Shown here: positions 1-12,527 of the stretch, piece by piece
Layout: every line of letters begins with the position of its first letter
Position numbering within the stretch: position 1 is the first letter of the stretch
Assembly: GCA_020633625.1 (NCBI GenBank)
Contig: JACKDJ010000025.1
Location: 1-60,505, forward strand
Direction of reading: 5' to 3'
DNA from: Myxococcales bacterium
Lineage (GTDB): Bacteria; Myxococcota_A; Bradymonadia; REDH01
DNA length: 60,505 nucleotides
Notes under the pieces: model-generated
The model's input: the letters and a program-made list of their open reading frames with translations, nothing else
The model's database searches: none
What the model was told of the DNA's origin: nothing
Translations under genes and position numbers: made by a program

Positions 1-834
<834 letters not shown>

Positions 835-838
<4 letters not shown>

Positions 839-2766
839 CGTGCGCCCTCCAGGGCGGAGAGCGTCTTGTCGAGGACGGCGACGAGGTCGACGCCCAACCC
901 GATGAAGTCGTCGGCGCCCGCTGCGCGCAGCGGCTCCGGGTCCCGTGGCCGGCCTGCGACGATGATCCAGCGCGTACCTGCGGCGCGCAGCGAGGCGACA
1001 GCCGCGAGCGTCGCGCCCATCAGGTCGTCGTCGTGGCCTGCGACGACGGCCGCCTCGGGTGCCGGCGCATGCACGTCGTCCGAGGCGCGCACCTCAACGG
1101 CGAGGCCACCCGCCTCGAGCGCCCGCGTCGTCCAGGCGACTCGCGCGGCGACGCGAGCGCCGTCGCCGACGACCTCGAGGCGAACACCCGTTGGTCGGCC
1201 GGTGCGCAGCGCGAGCGCGTCTGCGCGGTCGGCGAGGTCCTCGAACGCGGCCGCCTCGCGGGTCCGTGCGAACGGCGGGATCGTGGGAGCATCGCCGGTG
1301 TGCGTCACAGCCGATAGAGCGGCCAGGTCGCCGACGGCAGCGAGCTCGGCGAGGGTCGCGCCAGAGGCGACCGCGGCGGCGGCTGTGTGGGTGGTCGCTG
1401 GCGCGCGCGGAGCCGAGGCCGGCCGCGTCGGCGGCGTCGCTGCGGGATCTGGGTACTCGCTCACGCCGACGACGGGCAGCTTTCGCGAGCGGATCCAGGC
1501 GTCGCGGGTGGCGGCTACGGCGCCGATGCGCTGCTCGACGGCGCCGTCGAGCAGCGCGACGCGCAGCCCGCCTTCGGTCTCGAGCTCCTGCAGGACTATC
1601 CACGCGCGCTCGGCAAGGTCCCGTGTCAGGCGCTCGATGGCGTAGGAGCCGCGGGCGGGGTCGGCGACGCGGTCGAGGTGCGACTCGTGTCGCAGCACGA
1701 GCTGGGTGTTGCGTGCGACGCGCAGCCCTAGGGAGTCGGGGTCGCCGAGTGCGGCGTCGAACGGCGTGGTCGCGATCGCGTCGGCGCCGCCGACGATGGC
1801 GGCGAACGTCTCGGACGTGCCGCGGAGCATGTTCACCCACGGGTCGCGCCGGGTGCGCGTGCTCGTCGACCCCGCTGCGAAGACGGGCGGCGCGATCCCA
1901 GCTGCGCCCACCAGTTGGGCGACGCGCGCGACGCACTGCCGAAGGGCGCGGAGCTTCGCGATCTCGAGCAGCAGATCGCGGCCGACGCCGGTCTGCAGCT
2001 GCGTCGCGGCGAGCGCGCTCGCAGGCGTGACACCGCGGCTGTCTAGCTCGCGCAGCGTCTCGACGAGCGCGGCGAGCAGCAGCCCGAGCTCGAGCGCCGG
2101 GTCGGCGCCGGCCTCACGGTAGACCAGCGTCGACACGGCGAGCGGGCGAACGCCCGGGGCCGCGTCGGCGGAGCGTCCGACAGCGGCCGCCGCGCCGTCC
2201 CAGAGCGCCTCGAAGCTCGCGGGGAGTCGGCCGCCGCGGGCGAGGGCGGCGTACGGGTCGCTGACGACGCCGCCGCGAAGCGTTGTCGAGGCGACCCCGC
2301 GGCGGCGCGCGAGCTCGACGAGCAGCTCGACGCCGACGAGCGGGGACTCACCGGCGAGCTCGAGCGTCAGCGTGTGCCGCGCGAGATCGACGGCTTCGAG
2401 GACGTGCTCGAGCTCTGCGACGTCGCCGATCGCGACGCCATCGTCCGACGCCCCGGCGAGCGACGCGACGAGCTGGACGCCCTCGACGCCGCCCGCGACG
2501 TCGGCGGCGACCGCCACGCGCACCGCTTCCACGCTGCGCTGCGAGTAGCGCTGGCGGAGCTCCCACCCAGGCTCTCCGACGCGACTCCGCGTCTCGGACG
2601 AGTAGTCACCGTCGGCGTCGGCGGCTGTGTAGAGCGGCGCGAGCTCGACGCCACCGGGCGTCCGAGTCGCCAGCTTCGCGAGCGATGTTCCGTCTCGCTC
2701 TACCAGCGCACGCCATTGATCCAGCGTTGGCGTCGGGAACGAGGCGGGTGGAGGCAGTGTGGTCAT
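835..2766 (-). CDS. mutA: Methylmalonyl-CoA mutase small subunit
   Basis: 643-residue partner of mutB in the heterodimeric methylmalonyl-CoA mutase. The protein has the same overall plan as the large subunit (TIM barrel then a B12-binding-like fold), but the C-terminal domain shows no DxHxxG cobalamin motif, as expected for the non-catalytic small subunit. The C-terminus (RWIIVAGRPRDPEPLRAAGA, then FIGLGVDLVAVLDKTL) matches the conserved end of this fold. The ATG at 2766 (MTTLPPPASF) is preferred because the open frame upstream has arginine-rich noncoding composition. First gene of a mutA-mutB operon divergent from the M3 peptidase gene across 152 bp. Confidence 0.93.
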
Positions 2767-4962
2767 GACGTCCCTCGTGCGGTGCGAGCCTTCTAGGCCG
2801 ACATCGTCGCGGCGACAACCGCCAACCCGCACCAGCCTTGCGTCGCGTGCATCGTGTAGATACGCACTCCTGGGTCGTATCGACCTCGCGGGGAGCAAGA
2901 GACTTCAGGAGAGTGATCATGAGCGGAGGGACCAACCCGCTACTGAGTGTGTCCGGGGTCGTCGACTTCCGGTCGTTCGACGCGGCCGACGTCGTGCCTG
3001 CAATCACCGAGCTGCTTGCTCGCGCCGAGCGCGAGTTCGACGCGCTCGAGCCAGCGCTCGCGCCGCGGTGGGAGAGCTGCGTGGCGGCGGTCGACGCGGT
3101 CGAGCGTCCGCTCGAGGACCTGTGGCGCAACACGATGCACATGAGCAGCGTCGCGAACAGCGACGCGCTGCGCGAGGCTATCGACACCGTCCAAGGACCG
3201 CTCGTCCGGTTCGGGATGCGCGTCGGCCAGAGCCGACCGCTGTTCGACGCGCTCGAGGCGCTCGCCGCCGACGCCGCGGCGCTCTCGCCGGCGCAGCGGC
3301 GCAGCGTCGAGCGCCGGCTGCGCGGCATGCGCGCTGCGGGCGTCGGCCTCGACGGCGACGACCGCGCACGGTTCACCGCCATCATGGAGCGGCTCAGCGA
3401 GCTCGGCACTCGGTTCTCGAACAACGTGCTCGATGCCACCCGCGCGTGGCACCTCGATATCGTTGACCCCGAGCGGCTGCGTGGCGTCTCCGAGGTCGAC
3501 CGCGCCGTGCTGGCGGCCGGATACGCACGCGCGACCGGGACCGAGGCCGACGTGGCGCAGGGCCCTTGGCGCGTCGGTCTCGACTTCCCGTCGGTGCGCG
3601 CCGTGCTCGACGACGCGAGTGACCGGTCGCTGCGCGAGGAGGTGCAGGGCGCGTTCGGGACTCGCGCGACGCGCGGCGACTCCAACAACGAGCCGCTGAT
3701 CCGCGAGATCCTCGAGCTTCGCGCGGAGTCAGCCCGCATCCTCGGCTTCGCCACGTTCGCGGACCTTCAGATGGAGGCCCGGATGGCGGGCGTCAGCTCG
3801 GCGACGGCGCTGCTGGAGACGCTCCGGGCGGCGGCCTGGGAGCCGTACGTCGCAGAGCTCGCCGCGCTGGAGCAGTACGCCGTCACGCGCGGTCACGAGG
3901 GACGTCTCGAGAGCTTCGACCTGAGATTCTGGCGAGCGCGGATGCGTGAGGAGCGCTTCGGGTTCACGTCGGACGAGCTGCGGCCGTACTTCCCGGTCCC
4001 CCGAGTCCTGACGGGGCTGTTCGCGCTGATCGAGCGGCTCTTCGGGGTGCAGATCGTCGAGGCTACCGCCGACGCCTCGCGGTGGGACGACCAGGTCCAG
4101 TACTTCCGGGTGTTCGATCGCGGGGGCGAGATCGCCGGCTTCTACCTGGACATGTACGCGCGGCCCGAGAACAAGCGCAGCGGCGCGTGGATGCAGCCGC
4201 TGCTGCCGCGCCGACGCGTGAACGGGGCGCTGCAGCTCCCTGTCGCCGTCCTCGTCTGCAACGCCGCGCCTCCCCTCGGCGGGCGCCCCTCCACGCTGTC
4301 GTTCGACGACGTCCTGACGCTCTTCCACGAGTTCGGGCACGGCCTGCAGCACATGCTCACCGAGGTCGAGCTCGAAGACCTGTCCGGCACTGGCGGCATC
4401 GAGTGGGATGCGGTCGAGCTCCCCAGTCAGTTCATGGAGAACTGGTGCTACCACTGGGAGACCGTCGCAGGCATGACCGCGCACACCGACACCGGCGAGC
4501 CGATCCCGCGCGAGCTGTTCGACAAGGTGTGCGCCGCAAAGAACTTCTTCGCCGCTCAAGACCTCCTGCGGCAGGTCGCGTTCGGCCTCACCGACCTCGA
4601 ACTCCACACTGTCTTCGACCCGGCGGCCGGCGACGCGGATGCGGTGTACCGCGCAAACTCCGCGCGGACTTCGCTGATCCCGCCGCGCGACGGCGACCGC
4701 TTTCTCTGCTCGTTCGCCCACATCTTCGCGGGTGGCTACGCCGCCGGGTACTACAGCTACAAGTGGGCCGAAGTGCTCAGCGCCGACGCGTTCGGCGCGT
4801 TCGAAGACGCCGGGTTGGACTCACCGCCCGCGGTCGAGCGCACCGGGCGCCACTTCCGCGAGACGGTGCTGGCGCTCGGCGGCTCTGTCGAGCCCGCGGA
4901 GGTTTTTCGCCGGTTCCGCGGCCGCGACGCGACGCCCGATGCCGTCCTGCGGCACAACGGGC

Positions 4963-6291
<1,329 letters not shown>

Positions 6292-6296
6292 CTGTG

Positions 6297-6303
6297 ACCT
6301 CCT
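6297..6303 (-). promoter_or_regulatory. Strong Shine-Dalgarno of the HtrA gene
   Basis: AGGAGGT on the minus strand, 5 nt before ATG 6291. It decides the start over the upstream ATG at 6312, whose initiation region has no such site. Confidence 0.85.
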
Positions 6304-6340
6304 GGCGGGCACTCGCGGCGAAGTGGTCGAGGCACGAAAC

Positions 6341-6374
6341 GACGAAGGCGCGGAAACGATTCCGCGCCTTCGTC
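6341..6374 (-). terminator. Hairpin terminator after the 6408-7364 lipoprotein gene
   Basis: Perfect 15-bp inverted repeat (GACGAAGGCGCGGAA with its complement) around a 4-nt AACG loop, 33 bp past the lipoprotein stop. On the minus strand it is followed by GTTTCG, a short T tract. It separates the lipoprotein transcript from the HtrA gene, so they are probably not one operon. Confidence 0.8.
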
Positions 6375-6407
6375 AGGCTCGTCGGTGCGCCGATGGGCGC
6401 GGGTGGC

Positions 6408-7364
6408 TCAGAACGCGGCGGCGATCTCGTCGCAGCAGTTCTGCTCCAAGCACGAGTCGTACGCGTCGCCTTCGAGCTCCGCGCAGCCCGAGTTCTGCTC
6501 GCACTGCTCGTACGGCGGGTAGAGGCTCGAGCACGCCGCGTCCTCGTAGGCGCCCGAGTCGGTGACGCAGTCCTCGAAGCACTGGATGCACCCGGTCGGA
6601 TCCATCGGGTTCATGCACGCGGACGAGAAGCCGCAGCCCTGCTGGCAAGTCGCGATCGGCTCGACGTAGGGGCAGCACGGTCCGTCGCAGACGGAGAGGT
6701 CGCACGACCCGCCCCCGCCGCCGGCGTCGGTGCCGCCGCCGCCGGCGTCGGTCTCGGGCTCCACGTGGCAGGTGATCGACTCGTCAGAGATGACGAGCGT
6801 CGCGCGGAACGTGCCCGAGAGGGTGCCGCCCGCGCCGCCCATCGCGTCTTCGAGCGAGATGTTGTTGAACGTGCCCGTGATCACCGAGCCAACGGCGCCG
6901 GGGCACTGGTTGATCGAGATCGACCCGCCGGTGCTGTTGGAGATCATGCCGGCCGTGGCGACCGTGGCGAAGCTGCCCTCGGGCGGCATGTTCACCGTGA
7001 ACTGGCCAGGCATCTCCGCGTCGGTGGCGTCGATGTGGAACGTGACCGCGCCCGCCGTGCTGAAGAGCGTGACGTCGAGGAGTCCGGCCGCGACGGTCGC
7101 GTAGTACTGACCCTCGGCCGAGGTGTCGGACTCGCCCTCGAGGTCGACGGTGCCGCCTGCGCCGCCCGAGATCGTTGCGTCGACCTCGTTCGCGGGGCCG
7201 GGGCCGGGGTCGGTTCCACCGCCGCCACCGCCGCCGGTGTCGGAGCCTCCACCGCCGCCGCCGCCGGCGTCGCCGGTGTTGACGTTGACGGTGATGTCAT
7301 CGGTGCCGCAAGCGGCGACGGCGCCGGCCGAAGCCAGCGCGAGACAGAGAAGTAGACGCGACAT
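6408..7364 (-). CDS. Exported lipoprotein with Gly linker and Cys-rich C-terminus
   Basis: 318 residues, no recognised family. It starts with a lipoprotein signal (MSRLLLCLALASAGAVAAC, lipobox AVAAC), continues with a low-complexity Gly/Asp linker (polyglycine runs at about residues 30-60), a central domain of about 140 residues rich in Gly, Thr and Val that looks beta-rich, a second polyglycine linker, and a C-terminal domain of about 95 residues with at least 14 cysteines, including CDGPCCPY and QNCCDEI. This layout suggests a lipid-anchored disulfide-bonded surface module. ATG 7364 is preferred because the signal peptide begins there and a GAGGG site precedes it. Function unknown; followed by a strong hairpin terminator. 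Confidence 0.85.
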   Translation of the reverse strand: MSRLLLCLALASAGAVAACGTDDITVNVNTGDAGGGGGGGSDTGGGGGGGTDPGPGPANEVDATISGGAGGTVDLEGESDTSAEGQYYATVAAGLLDVTLFSTAGAVTFHIDATDAEMPGQFTVNMPPEGSFATVATAGMISNSTGGSISINQCPGAVGSVITGTFNNISLEDAMGGAGGTLSGTFRATLVISDESITCHVEPETDAGGGGTDAGGGGGSCDLSVCDGPCCPYVEPIATCQQGCGFSSACMNPMDPTGCIQCFEDCVTDSGAYEDAACSSLYPPYEQCEQNSGCAELEGDAYDSCLEQNCCDEIAAAF

Positions 7365-7603
7365 AGCGAACCCTCGTGCGGGTGAGTGTGAAGTCGTGGC
7401 GCGGGCCGTGCCCACGCACCCCTTGTGCAAGCGCCGAGCGGTAGCGCGGCAGGGGCCGAGACGCAAGAACCGGGCAGCGCATTCACCGGTGTGTGTCCTC
7501 GCCAAGGCGCGGCGGCGCGACGACGCCGTCACGCGGCGCAGCGCGAGACGTGCGCTTCGGCAGGATCGGCGTTACAGGGTCACGACCGACGGACGAGACG
7601 ACC

Positions 7604-8995
7604 ATGAGCGACCGACGACGCGACGACCCCAAGACCGCTGCACCGGTGAGCAAGACCGAGCGCTTCTTCAAGCTCGCCGGGCTCACCGCGACCGTTGCGG
7701 CGGACCACGTCGGCACGCGCGTTCGCGGGCTGTTCCAGAACGGAACCGACGCGCGCGAGTCGATGCGCGACTCCTACCGTGAGAGCGGCGAGCGCATCGC
7801 GAAGACCCTCGGCGAGCTCAAGGGCGCCGCGATGAAGATCGGGCAGATGGCGTCCATCGGGAACGACCTGCTGCCGCGCGAGCTGCAAGACGCGCTGACG
7901 AAGCTGCAGCGCGAGGCGCCGCCCATGTCGTTCGACGTCATCGCCGGCCAGATCCGACGCGAGCTCGGCGCCGACCCGGAGACGCTCTTCGCCAGCTTTG
8001 AACGAGAACCATTCGCCGCGGCCTCGATCGGGCAGGTGCACCGCGCGCAGACGGACGACGGCCGCGACGTCGTCGTCAAGGTCCAGTACCCCGGCGTGGA
8101 CACGTCGGTCGACTCCGACCTGGCGCACCTGCGCATCGCGCTCCGCGCCAGCGGACTGGTCAGCCGGTCGCACAAGCGCGCGCTGGACGCCGTGTTCGAA
8201 GAGATGCGCGCGCGGCTCCACGAGGAGCTCGACTACACCAACGAGGCCGACAACGTCCGCCGATTCCGCGCATACCACGCGAAGCACCCGTTCATCGTCG
8301 TCCCCGATGTCGTCGGTGAGCGGTCCGCGAAGCGCGTCCTGACGATGACGTACGAGCCGGGCGACGCGATCACCGAGCTCGATGCCCGCGGCTACACTCA
8401 GGAGGCGCGGAACCGGATCGGCTTCGGCATGTTTCACGTCATGGCCGGCCAGGTCTTCGAGTTCCGCGCCGTGCAGGCCGACCCGAACCCCGCGAACTTC
8501 GCCTTTCGGCCAGACGGGACCGTCGTCCTCTACGACTTCGGGTGCGTCAAGAACGTGTCCCCGAAGGTGATCCGCGACTACTCCGGCCTCATCGAGGCCG
8601 CGCTCGACGAGGACTACGAGCGCGCCGACGAGCTGCTGTTCGCGCTCGGCGCGCGCACGCCCGGGAGTCCGCCCGTCCCGTTGACGGTCCACAAGAAGTG
8701 GCGCGACCTGCTGCTGGAGCCGATCCTCTCGGACGGGTTCTACGACTACGGGGCATCGCATCTGCACCAAGACGCGATGAAGCTCGTGCCCGAGGTGCTC
8801 TCGCTGCGAGAGTCGTTCCGGCCGGCACCCGAGCTGGTCTTCACTGACCGCGCGATCGTCGGGAACTACGGGAACCTGAAGTCGATCCGTGCGATCGGCT
8901 CCTATCGCCACATTCTCGAACACTACCTCGGGCGGCCGGTCACGAGCGCGGGACCGGCCTTTCCGGAACAAGAGGTCGACGGAGGAGCGGAGTGA
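7604..8995 (+). CDS. ABC1/UbiB-family atypical protein kinase-like protein
   Basis: 463 residues of the ABC1/ADCK/UbiB family, ATP-binding kinase-fold proteins linked to ubiquinone/isoprenoid lipid biology. Diagnostic motifs are the KxGQ stretch (AAMKIGQMASIGNDLLPREL), the Ala-rich loop AAASIGQVH replacing the Gly-rich loop, the VVVKVQYPG lysine strand and the metal-binding DPNPANF and YDFG motifs. No transmembrane tail is evident, unlike proteobacterial UbiB, so it is closer to the soluble ABC1 branch. First gene of a three-gene operon; its TGA overlaps the GTG of the next gene. Start ATG 7604 (MSDRRRDD) is chosen because the upstream frame is noncoding in composition. Substrate unknown. Confidence 0.9.
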   Translation: MSDRRRDDPKTAAPVSKTERFFKLAGLTATVAADHVGTRVRGLFQNGTDARESMRDSYRESGERIAKTLGELKGAAMKIGQMASIGNDLLPRELQDALTKLQREAPPMSFDVIAGQIRRELGADPETLFASFEREPFAAASIGQVHRAQTDDGRDVVVKVQYPGVDTSVDSDLAHLRIALRASGLVSRSHKRALDAVFEEMRARLHEELDYTNEADNVRRFRAYHAKHPFIVVPDVVGERSAKRVLTMTYEPGDAITELDARGYTQEARNRIGFGMFHVMAGQVFEFRAVQADPNPANFAFRPDGTVVLYDFGCVKNVSPKVIRDYSGLIEAALDEDYERADELLFALGARTPGSPPVPLTVHKKWRDLLLEPILSDGFYDYGASHLHQDAMKLVPEVLSLRESFRPAPELVFTDRAIVGNYGNLKSIRAIGSYRHILEHYLGRPVTSAGPAFPEQEVDGGAE

Positions 8996-9714
8996 GCGCC
9001 ACGCTGCTGCTCGACATCGAGGGGACGACGACGTCGATCTCGTTCGTCTACGATGTCCTCTTCCCGTTCGCGCGAAGGCAGCTCGACGCGTTCGTCCGCG
9101 CGACTTGGGACACCGACGAGACGCGGGCCGTCGTGCACGCGCTCCGGGAGATCGAGCCCACCCTGGCCCCGATCCCCGCCGGCGACGGCGCGGCGGCGAT
9201 GCAGGCGGCGTCGGCGGAGCTGCTCGCGCAGATGGACATCGACCGGAAGTCGACCCCGCTCAAGGCGCTGCAGGGCCGGATCTGGCGCGCGGGCTACGAG
9301 TCGGGCGAGATCAAAGGCCACGTCTACGACGACGTACCCGGTGCGCTCCGGCGGTGGCACGAAGCGGCTCACCGCGCCGCGATCTACTCGTCGGGCAGCG
9401 TCGAGGCGCAGGTCCTGTTGTTTCGGCACTCCGTCGCTGGCGACCTCACGCCGCTCCTCTCCGGCCACTTCGACACGACGACGGGCCCGAAGCGCGAGTC
9501 CGCCAGCTATCGCGACATCGCAGGAGCGCTAGGGGCCTCGCCAGCGTCGATCACGTTCTGGACCGACAACCTGGACGAGGCGCTGGCTGCCCACGCAGCC
9601 GGGCTCAGGGCTGTCATCGCGTCGCGTCCTGGCAACGCGGTCCTCCCGCTCCACGACTTCCCCGTCTGCACGAGCCTCGCCGAAGTCGCGGAGCTCGCGG
9701 CGGGCGATGCCTGA
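8992..9714 (+). CDS. mtnC: Acireductone synthase (enolase-phosphatase E1)
   Basis: 240-residue HAD-superfamily enzyme of the methionine salvage pathway that enolises and dephosphorylates 2,3-diketo-5-methylthiopentyl-1-phosphate to the acireductone. It opens with the diagnostic LLLDIEGTTTSISFVYDVLF (nucleophile D8, E10), has the motif II Ser in YSSGS, the Lys in GPKRESASY and the acidic motif FWTDNLDEA. Length is normal for MtnC. The GTG start at 8992 overlaps the preceding stop, and the end overlaps the next gene by 8 nt, indicating coupled translation. No other methionine-salvage genes are in the window, so it functions with unlinked partners. Confidence 0.95.
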   Translation: MSATLLLDIEGTTTSISFVYDVLFPFARRQLDAFVRATWDTDETRAVVHALREIEPTLAPIPAGDGAAAMQAASAELLAQMDIDRKSTPLKALQGRIWRAGYESGEIKGHVYDDVPGALRRWHEAAHRAAIYSSGSVEAQVLLFRHSVAGDLTPLLSGHFDTTTGPKRESASYRDIAGALGASPASITFWTDNLDEALAAHAAGLRAVIASRPGNAVLPLHDFPVCTSLAEVAELAAGDA

Positions 9715-10624
9715 GATCCCGGACCTCTACGCCTACCGCCGCGCCATCGAGCAGCGAGCTCTCGGCGCGGTGGTCGGGGCGGTCCGGATCGGGAGCCCGT
9801 TCGTCTTGCGCAGCGTCGTGCCGCCGCTCGACGAGGCAGTCGGGCAGCGCCTCGCAGCGGTCAGCCTCGTCGGAAAGCGAGTCGTGCTCTCGCTGTCGGA
9901 CGCCGACGCTCCCGCCAGCCGCGCGCTCGTCATTCACCTCATGATCGCGGGGCGGTTCCAGTGGCGCCCGTTCGGCGCGCCGCTCCCGAAGGGGCTCGGG
10001 CTCGTCGCCGTCGACTTCGTTGACGCCGGGACGCTGCTCCTGACAGAGGTCAGCAAGAAGAAGCGCGCGTCGCTGCACTACGTCGAGGTGGGAGAGCTCG
10101 ATGAGTTCGATCGCGGCGGCGTCGACCCAATGACCGCGTCGCAGGCAGCCCTGGCCGCGGCGCTGCAGCGAGAGAACCGCACGCTCAAGCGCGCTCTGAC
10201 GGACCCCACCATCGTCGCCGGGGTCGGGAACGCGTACTCCGACGAGATCCTGCACGCCGCGCGGCTGAGCCCGATGCAGCGTACGCAGTCGCTGAACCCC
10301 GAGGAGCTCGAGCGGCTGTGCGCGACGACGCGGGCGACGCTGGAGCTCTGGGTCGAGCGGCTGGCGCACGAGTTCGGCGGGGAGTTCCCGGCGAAGGTTA
10401 CGGCGTTTCGTCCCGACATGGCGGTGCACGGTCGCTACCGCCAGCCGTGCCCGACCTGCGGCGCCGCCGTGCAGCGGATTCGCTATGCCGAGAACGAGGC
10501 GAACTACTGCGCGGTGTGCCAGACCGGCGGGCGCCTGCTCGCCGACCGCGGGCTCAGCCGCCTGATGCACTCGGACTGGCCGCGAACGCTCGACGAGCTG
10601 GAGGCCCGCAAGGGGCGGGGCTAG
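9707..10624 (+). CDS. Formamidopyrimidine-DNA glycosylase family (Fpg/Nei)
   Basis: 305-residue base-excision repair glycosylase/AP lyase. The N-terminus is MPEIPDLY, keeping the catalytic Pro2 and Glu3 of the family; Lys57 (GKRVVLSL) matches the conserved Fpg lysine. The C-terminal zinc finger is complete (CPTC...CAVC, then QTGGRLLADRGLSRL). The start is PEIPDLY rather than the PELPEVE of classical MutM, so it belongs to a divergent subgroup and could act on oxidised pyrimidines or purines. ATG 9707 overlaps the end of mtnC by 8 nt. Operon with an ABC1 kinase and MtnC is unusual and may be only a housekeeping arrangement. Confidence 0.9.
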   Translation: MPEIPDLYAYRRAIEQRALGAVVGAVRIGSPFVLRSVVPPLDEAVGQRLAAVSLVGKRVVLSLSDADAPASRALVIHLMIAGRFQWRPFGAPLPKGLGLVAVDFVDAGTLLLTEVSKKKRASLHYVEVGELDEFDRGGVDPMTASQAALAAALQRENRTLKRALTDPTIVAGVGNAYSDEILHAARLSPMQRTQSLNPEELERLCATTRATLELWVERLAHEFGGEFPAKVTAFRPDMAVHGRYRQPCPTCGAAVQRIRYAENEANYCAVCQTGGRLLADRGLSRLMHSDWPRTLDELEARKGRG

Positions 10625-10681
10625 CCGTCGCCGAGCTGGCCTCGCGCCTCCGGCCGCCGCGAACGAGCCGAACGGCGGCGC

Positions 10682-11866
10682 CTACAGGGTGCCCGCCGGG
10701 ACGCCGATGAGCTGCACGATCTCCTCGCCGGCCTCGAGCTCGAGGAGCTGCTCGCCGCGACTCGCCCGCCCGCCGAATGGGAGGTCGTAGGCGGGAAAGC
10801 GTGCGAATCGGCCTCGATTCGTCAGCATGACGACGTCGCCATCGAGCGCGATCGGCGCCGCAGACGCGACGTGATCTCCGCCGGCGATTCGGCAGCTCTG
10901 CAGGCCCCCGCCGCCTCGTCCCTGGGGGCGGAACTCCTCGACGCGCATGCGCTTCACGTACCCGGCCGCCGTCGCGAGCGCGAACCACTCGACCGAGTCG
11001 ACCGCGAACGCGCCGACGACGCGCGCGTCGGTGTCGAGCGCGATCCCGCGAACGCCGGTGGCCTTGCGTCCCTGCGACCGCACCTCGGAGGTGTCGAAGA
11101 CGATCGCCTTCGCGGCCGACGTCGCGATCAGGACGCGGCTGCGGCGCGAGCCGGGAAACGCCGCGAACAGCGCGTCGCCGTCGCGCAGCAGCACGGCGGT
11201 GATCGCGTCGGCAGACAGCCGCTTGTACTCGGGCGTGTCGGTCGCCTTGAGCTGACCGAAGACCGACACGGTGAAGAGGCGGTCGGCGTCACGCAGCGGG
11301 CGACGGGCGGTCGCGGTCGCGGCGACCTCGTCGTGCTCGACGTCGCCAAAGCGCGCATGCAGCGGACGTGGCGCGCCGTCGGGCCCCCACGCCGCGAGCA
11401 GACGCGAGTCGACGCCGAGCCCGTTCCCGCGGCTCGTCAGGATGACAAGTCCGGGGTCGTCGCCGCCGAAGACGATCTGCGAAGGGCGTCCAATGCCGCG
11501 CGGCCCTGGCGGGAACGCTTGCCACTGGGGTGCGGCGGTGCACGCGAGCGCCGGGAGGTCCAGGTTGGTCAACGCGCCGTCGTCCGACACGACGTGGAGT
11601 CCGGAGTGCGAACCCGGGCCGACCGTCCGCGGCGGGCGAGGGTCGTCGGGGCGCTCAGGGGCCGCGGAGCTGACGCGCGTGTCGTCGGCGGTCGTGGTCC
11701 GTCGCACGTAGACGAGGGCCGCGGCGAGGGCGGCCTCCCATGAGCCGTGGTCGTCGACGCCGCTCGCGTAGAGGTCCGGGGAGTCGGCCTCGATCGCGGC
11801 GGTCAGCAGGTGATCGGCGTCGGCGCCGGAGTCGATGAGGGCCAGGATGTCGTCGATGGACGCCAT
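10682..11866 (-). CDS. Stand-alone GyrA C-terminal-domain-like beta-pinwheel protein
   Basis: 394 residues resembling the DNA-wrapping C-terminal domain of gyrase/topoisomerase IV subunit A, but with no breakage-reunion domain. About five pinwheel blades can be read: SRGNGLGVD, FGQLKATDTPEY, SQGRKATGVRGIALD, GYVKRMRVEEF and NRGRFARFPAYDL. QGRGGGGL at the end of blade four sits where GyrA has its QRRGGKG GyrA-box, weakly conserved here. The N-terminal 120 residues, opening with ASIDDILALID, have no recognised domain. Start ATG 11866, 31 nt after the mogA stop. Probably binds or bends DNA, but this is inference; a non-DNA propeller role is possible. A 7-bp GC hairpin (10653-10679) follows the stop. 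Confidence 0.75.
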   Translation of the reverse strand: MASIDDILALIDSGADADHLLTAAIEADSPDLYASGVDDHGSWEAALAAALVYVRRTTTADDTRVSSAAPERPDDPRPPRTVGPGSHSGLHVVSDDGALTNLDLPALACTAAPQWQAFPPGPRGIGRPSQIVFGGDDPGLVILTSRGNGLGVDSRLLAAWGPDGAPRPLHARFGDVEHDEVAATATARRPLRDADRLFTVSVFGQLKATDTPEYKRLSADAITAVLLRDGDALFAAFPGSRRSRVLIATSAAKAIVFDTSEVRSQGRKATGVRGIALDTDARVVGAFAVDSVEWFALATAAGYVKRMRVEEFRPQGRGGGGLQSCRIAGGDHVASAAPIALDGDVVMLTNRGRFARFPAYDLPFGGRASRGEQLLELEAGEEIVQLIGVPAGTL

Positions 11867-11897
11867 GTCGGTCGCGGGTGTTGCGGGGGACGCCTCT

Positions 11898-12431
11898 CTA
11901 CGCGCCCTTCGGCCGGAACGCCACGATTCGCGCCGGGTCCGTCTCGAGCCGGGGTCCACCGATCAGGTCGATGCAGTAGGGGACGGCGGCGAACACGGCG
12001 TCGAGGCACTCCGCGATGGCCGCGGGCTTGCCTGGGAGGTTGATGACGAGCGTCTGGCGACGGAGCGCCGCGGTCTGCCGGGAGAGAATCGCGGTGGGGA
12101 CCGAGCGGAGCGATGCGCTCCGCATCGCCTCGCCGAACCCAGGCAACTCGCGATCGCAGACGGCGAGGGTAGCCTCGGGCGTCACGTCGCGTGGAGCCGG
12201 GCCGGTGCCGCCCGTCGTGAGGACCAGGCAGCAGCCCGCGTCGTCTGCCAGCTCCCGGAGAGTCGACTCCAACACGGCCCGGTCGTCGGGGACCAGCCGA
12301 TACTCGCACTCGAAGGGCGACGTCAGCGTCGACTCGAGGTAGCCGCGGATCGCGGCGCCGCTGATGTCCTCGTAGACGCCGGCCGCGGCGCGGTCGGACG
12401 AGGTGACGATGCCGATGCGTGCGATGGTCAC
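11898..12431 (-). CDS. mogA: MogA/MoaB molybdopterin adenylyltransferase family
   Basis: 177-residue enzyme of molybdenum cofactor synthesis, adenylating molybdopterin before Mo insertion. Motifs of the MogA fold are visible: IGIVTSSDRAAAGVYEDISG at the N-terminus, the LVLTTGGTGPAPRDVTPEAT loop (GGTG plus DVTPE) and the LPGKPAAIAECLDAVFAAVP helix. GTG start at 12431. The gene lies between an HTTM-like membrane gene and the gyrase-like gene on the same strand. The window also contains a MOSC protein and the molybdoenzyme MsrP, which would use the cofactor. MogA and MoaB cannot be separated with certainty without alignment. Confidence 0.9.
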   Translation of the reverse strand: MTIARIGIVTSSDRAAAGVYEDISGAAIRGYLESTLTSPFECEYRLVPDDRAVLESTLRELADDAGCCLVLTTGGTGPAPRDVTPEATLAVCDRELPGFGEAMRSASLRSVPTAILSRQTAALRRQTLVINLPGKPAAIAECLDAVFAAVPYCIDLIGGPRLETDPARIVAFRPKGA

Positions 12432-12527
12432 GGCTGGCCTTCGGGCGGGAGTTGGCGGGAGTGGTTGCGGTGAGCGCGTGAGCTCGGAGATCTGCGCGCT
12501 GCTCTCGCGGCCGGCTCGCCGAACGGC

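Noticed and set aside
2767..2918. Cobalamin riboswitch upstream of mutA
   Set aside because: No B12-box sequence or expected length seen; B12 dependence is via the enzyme only.
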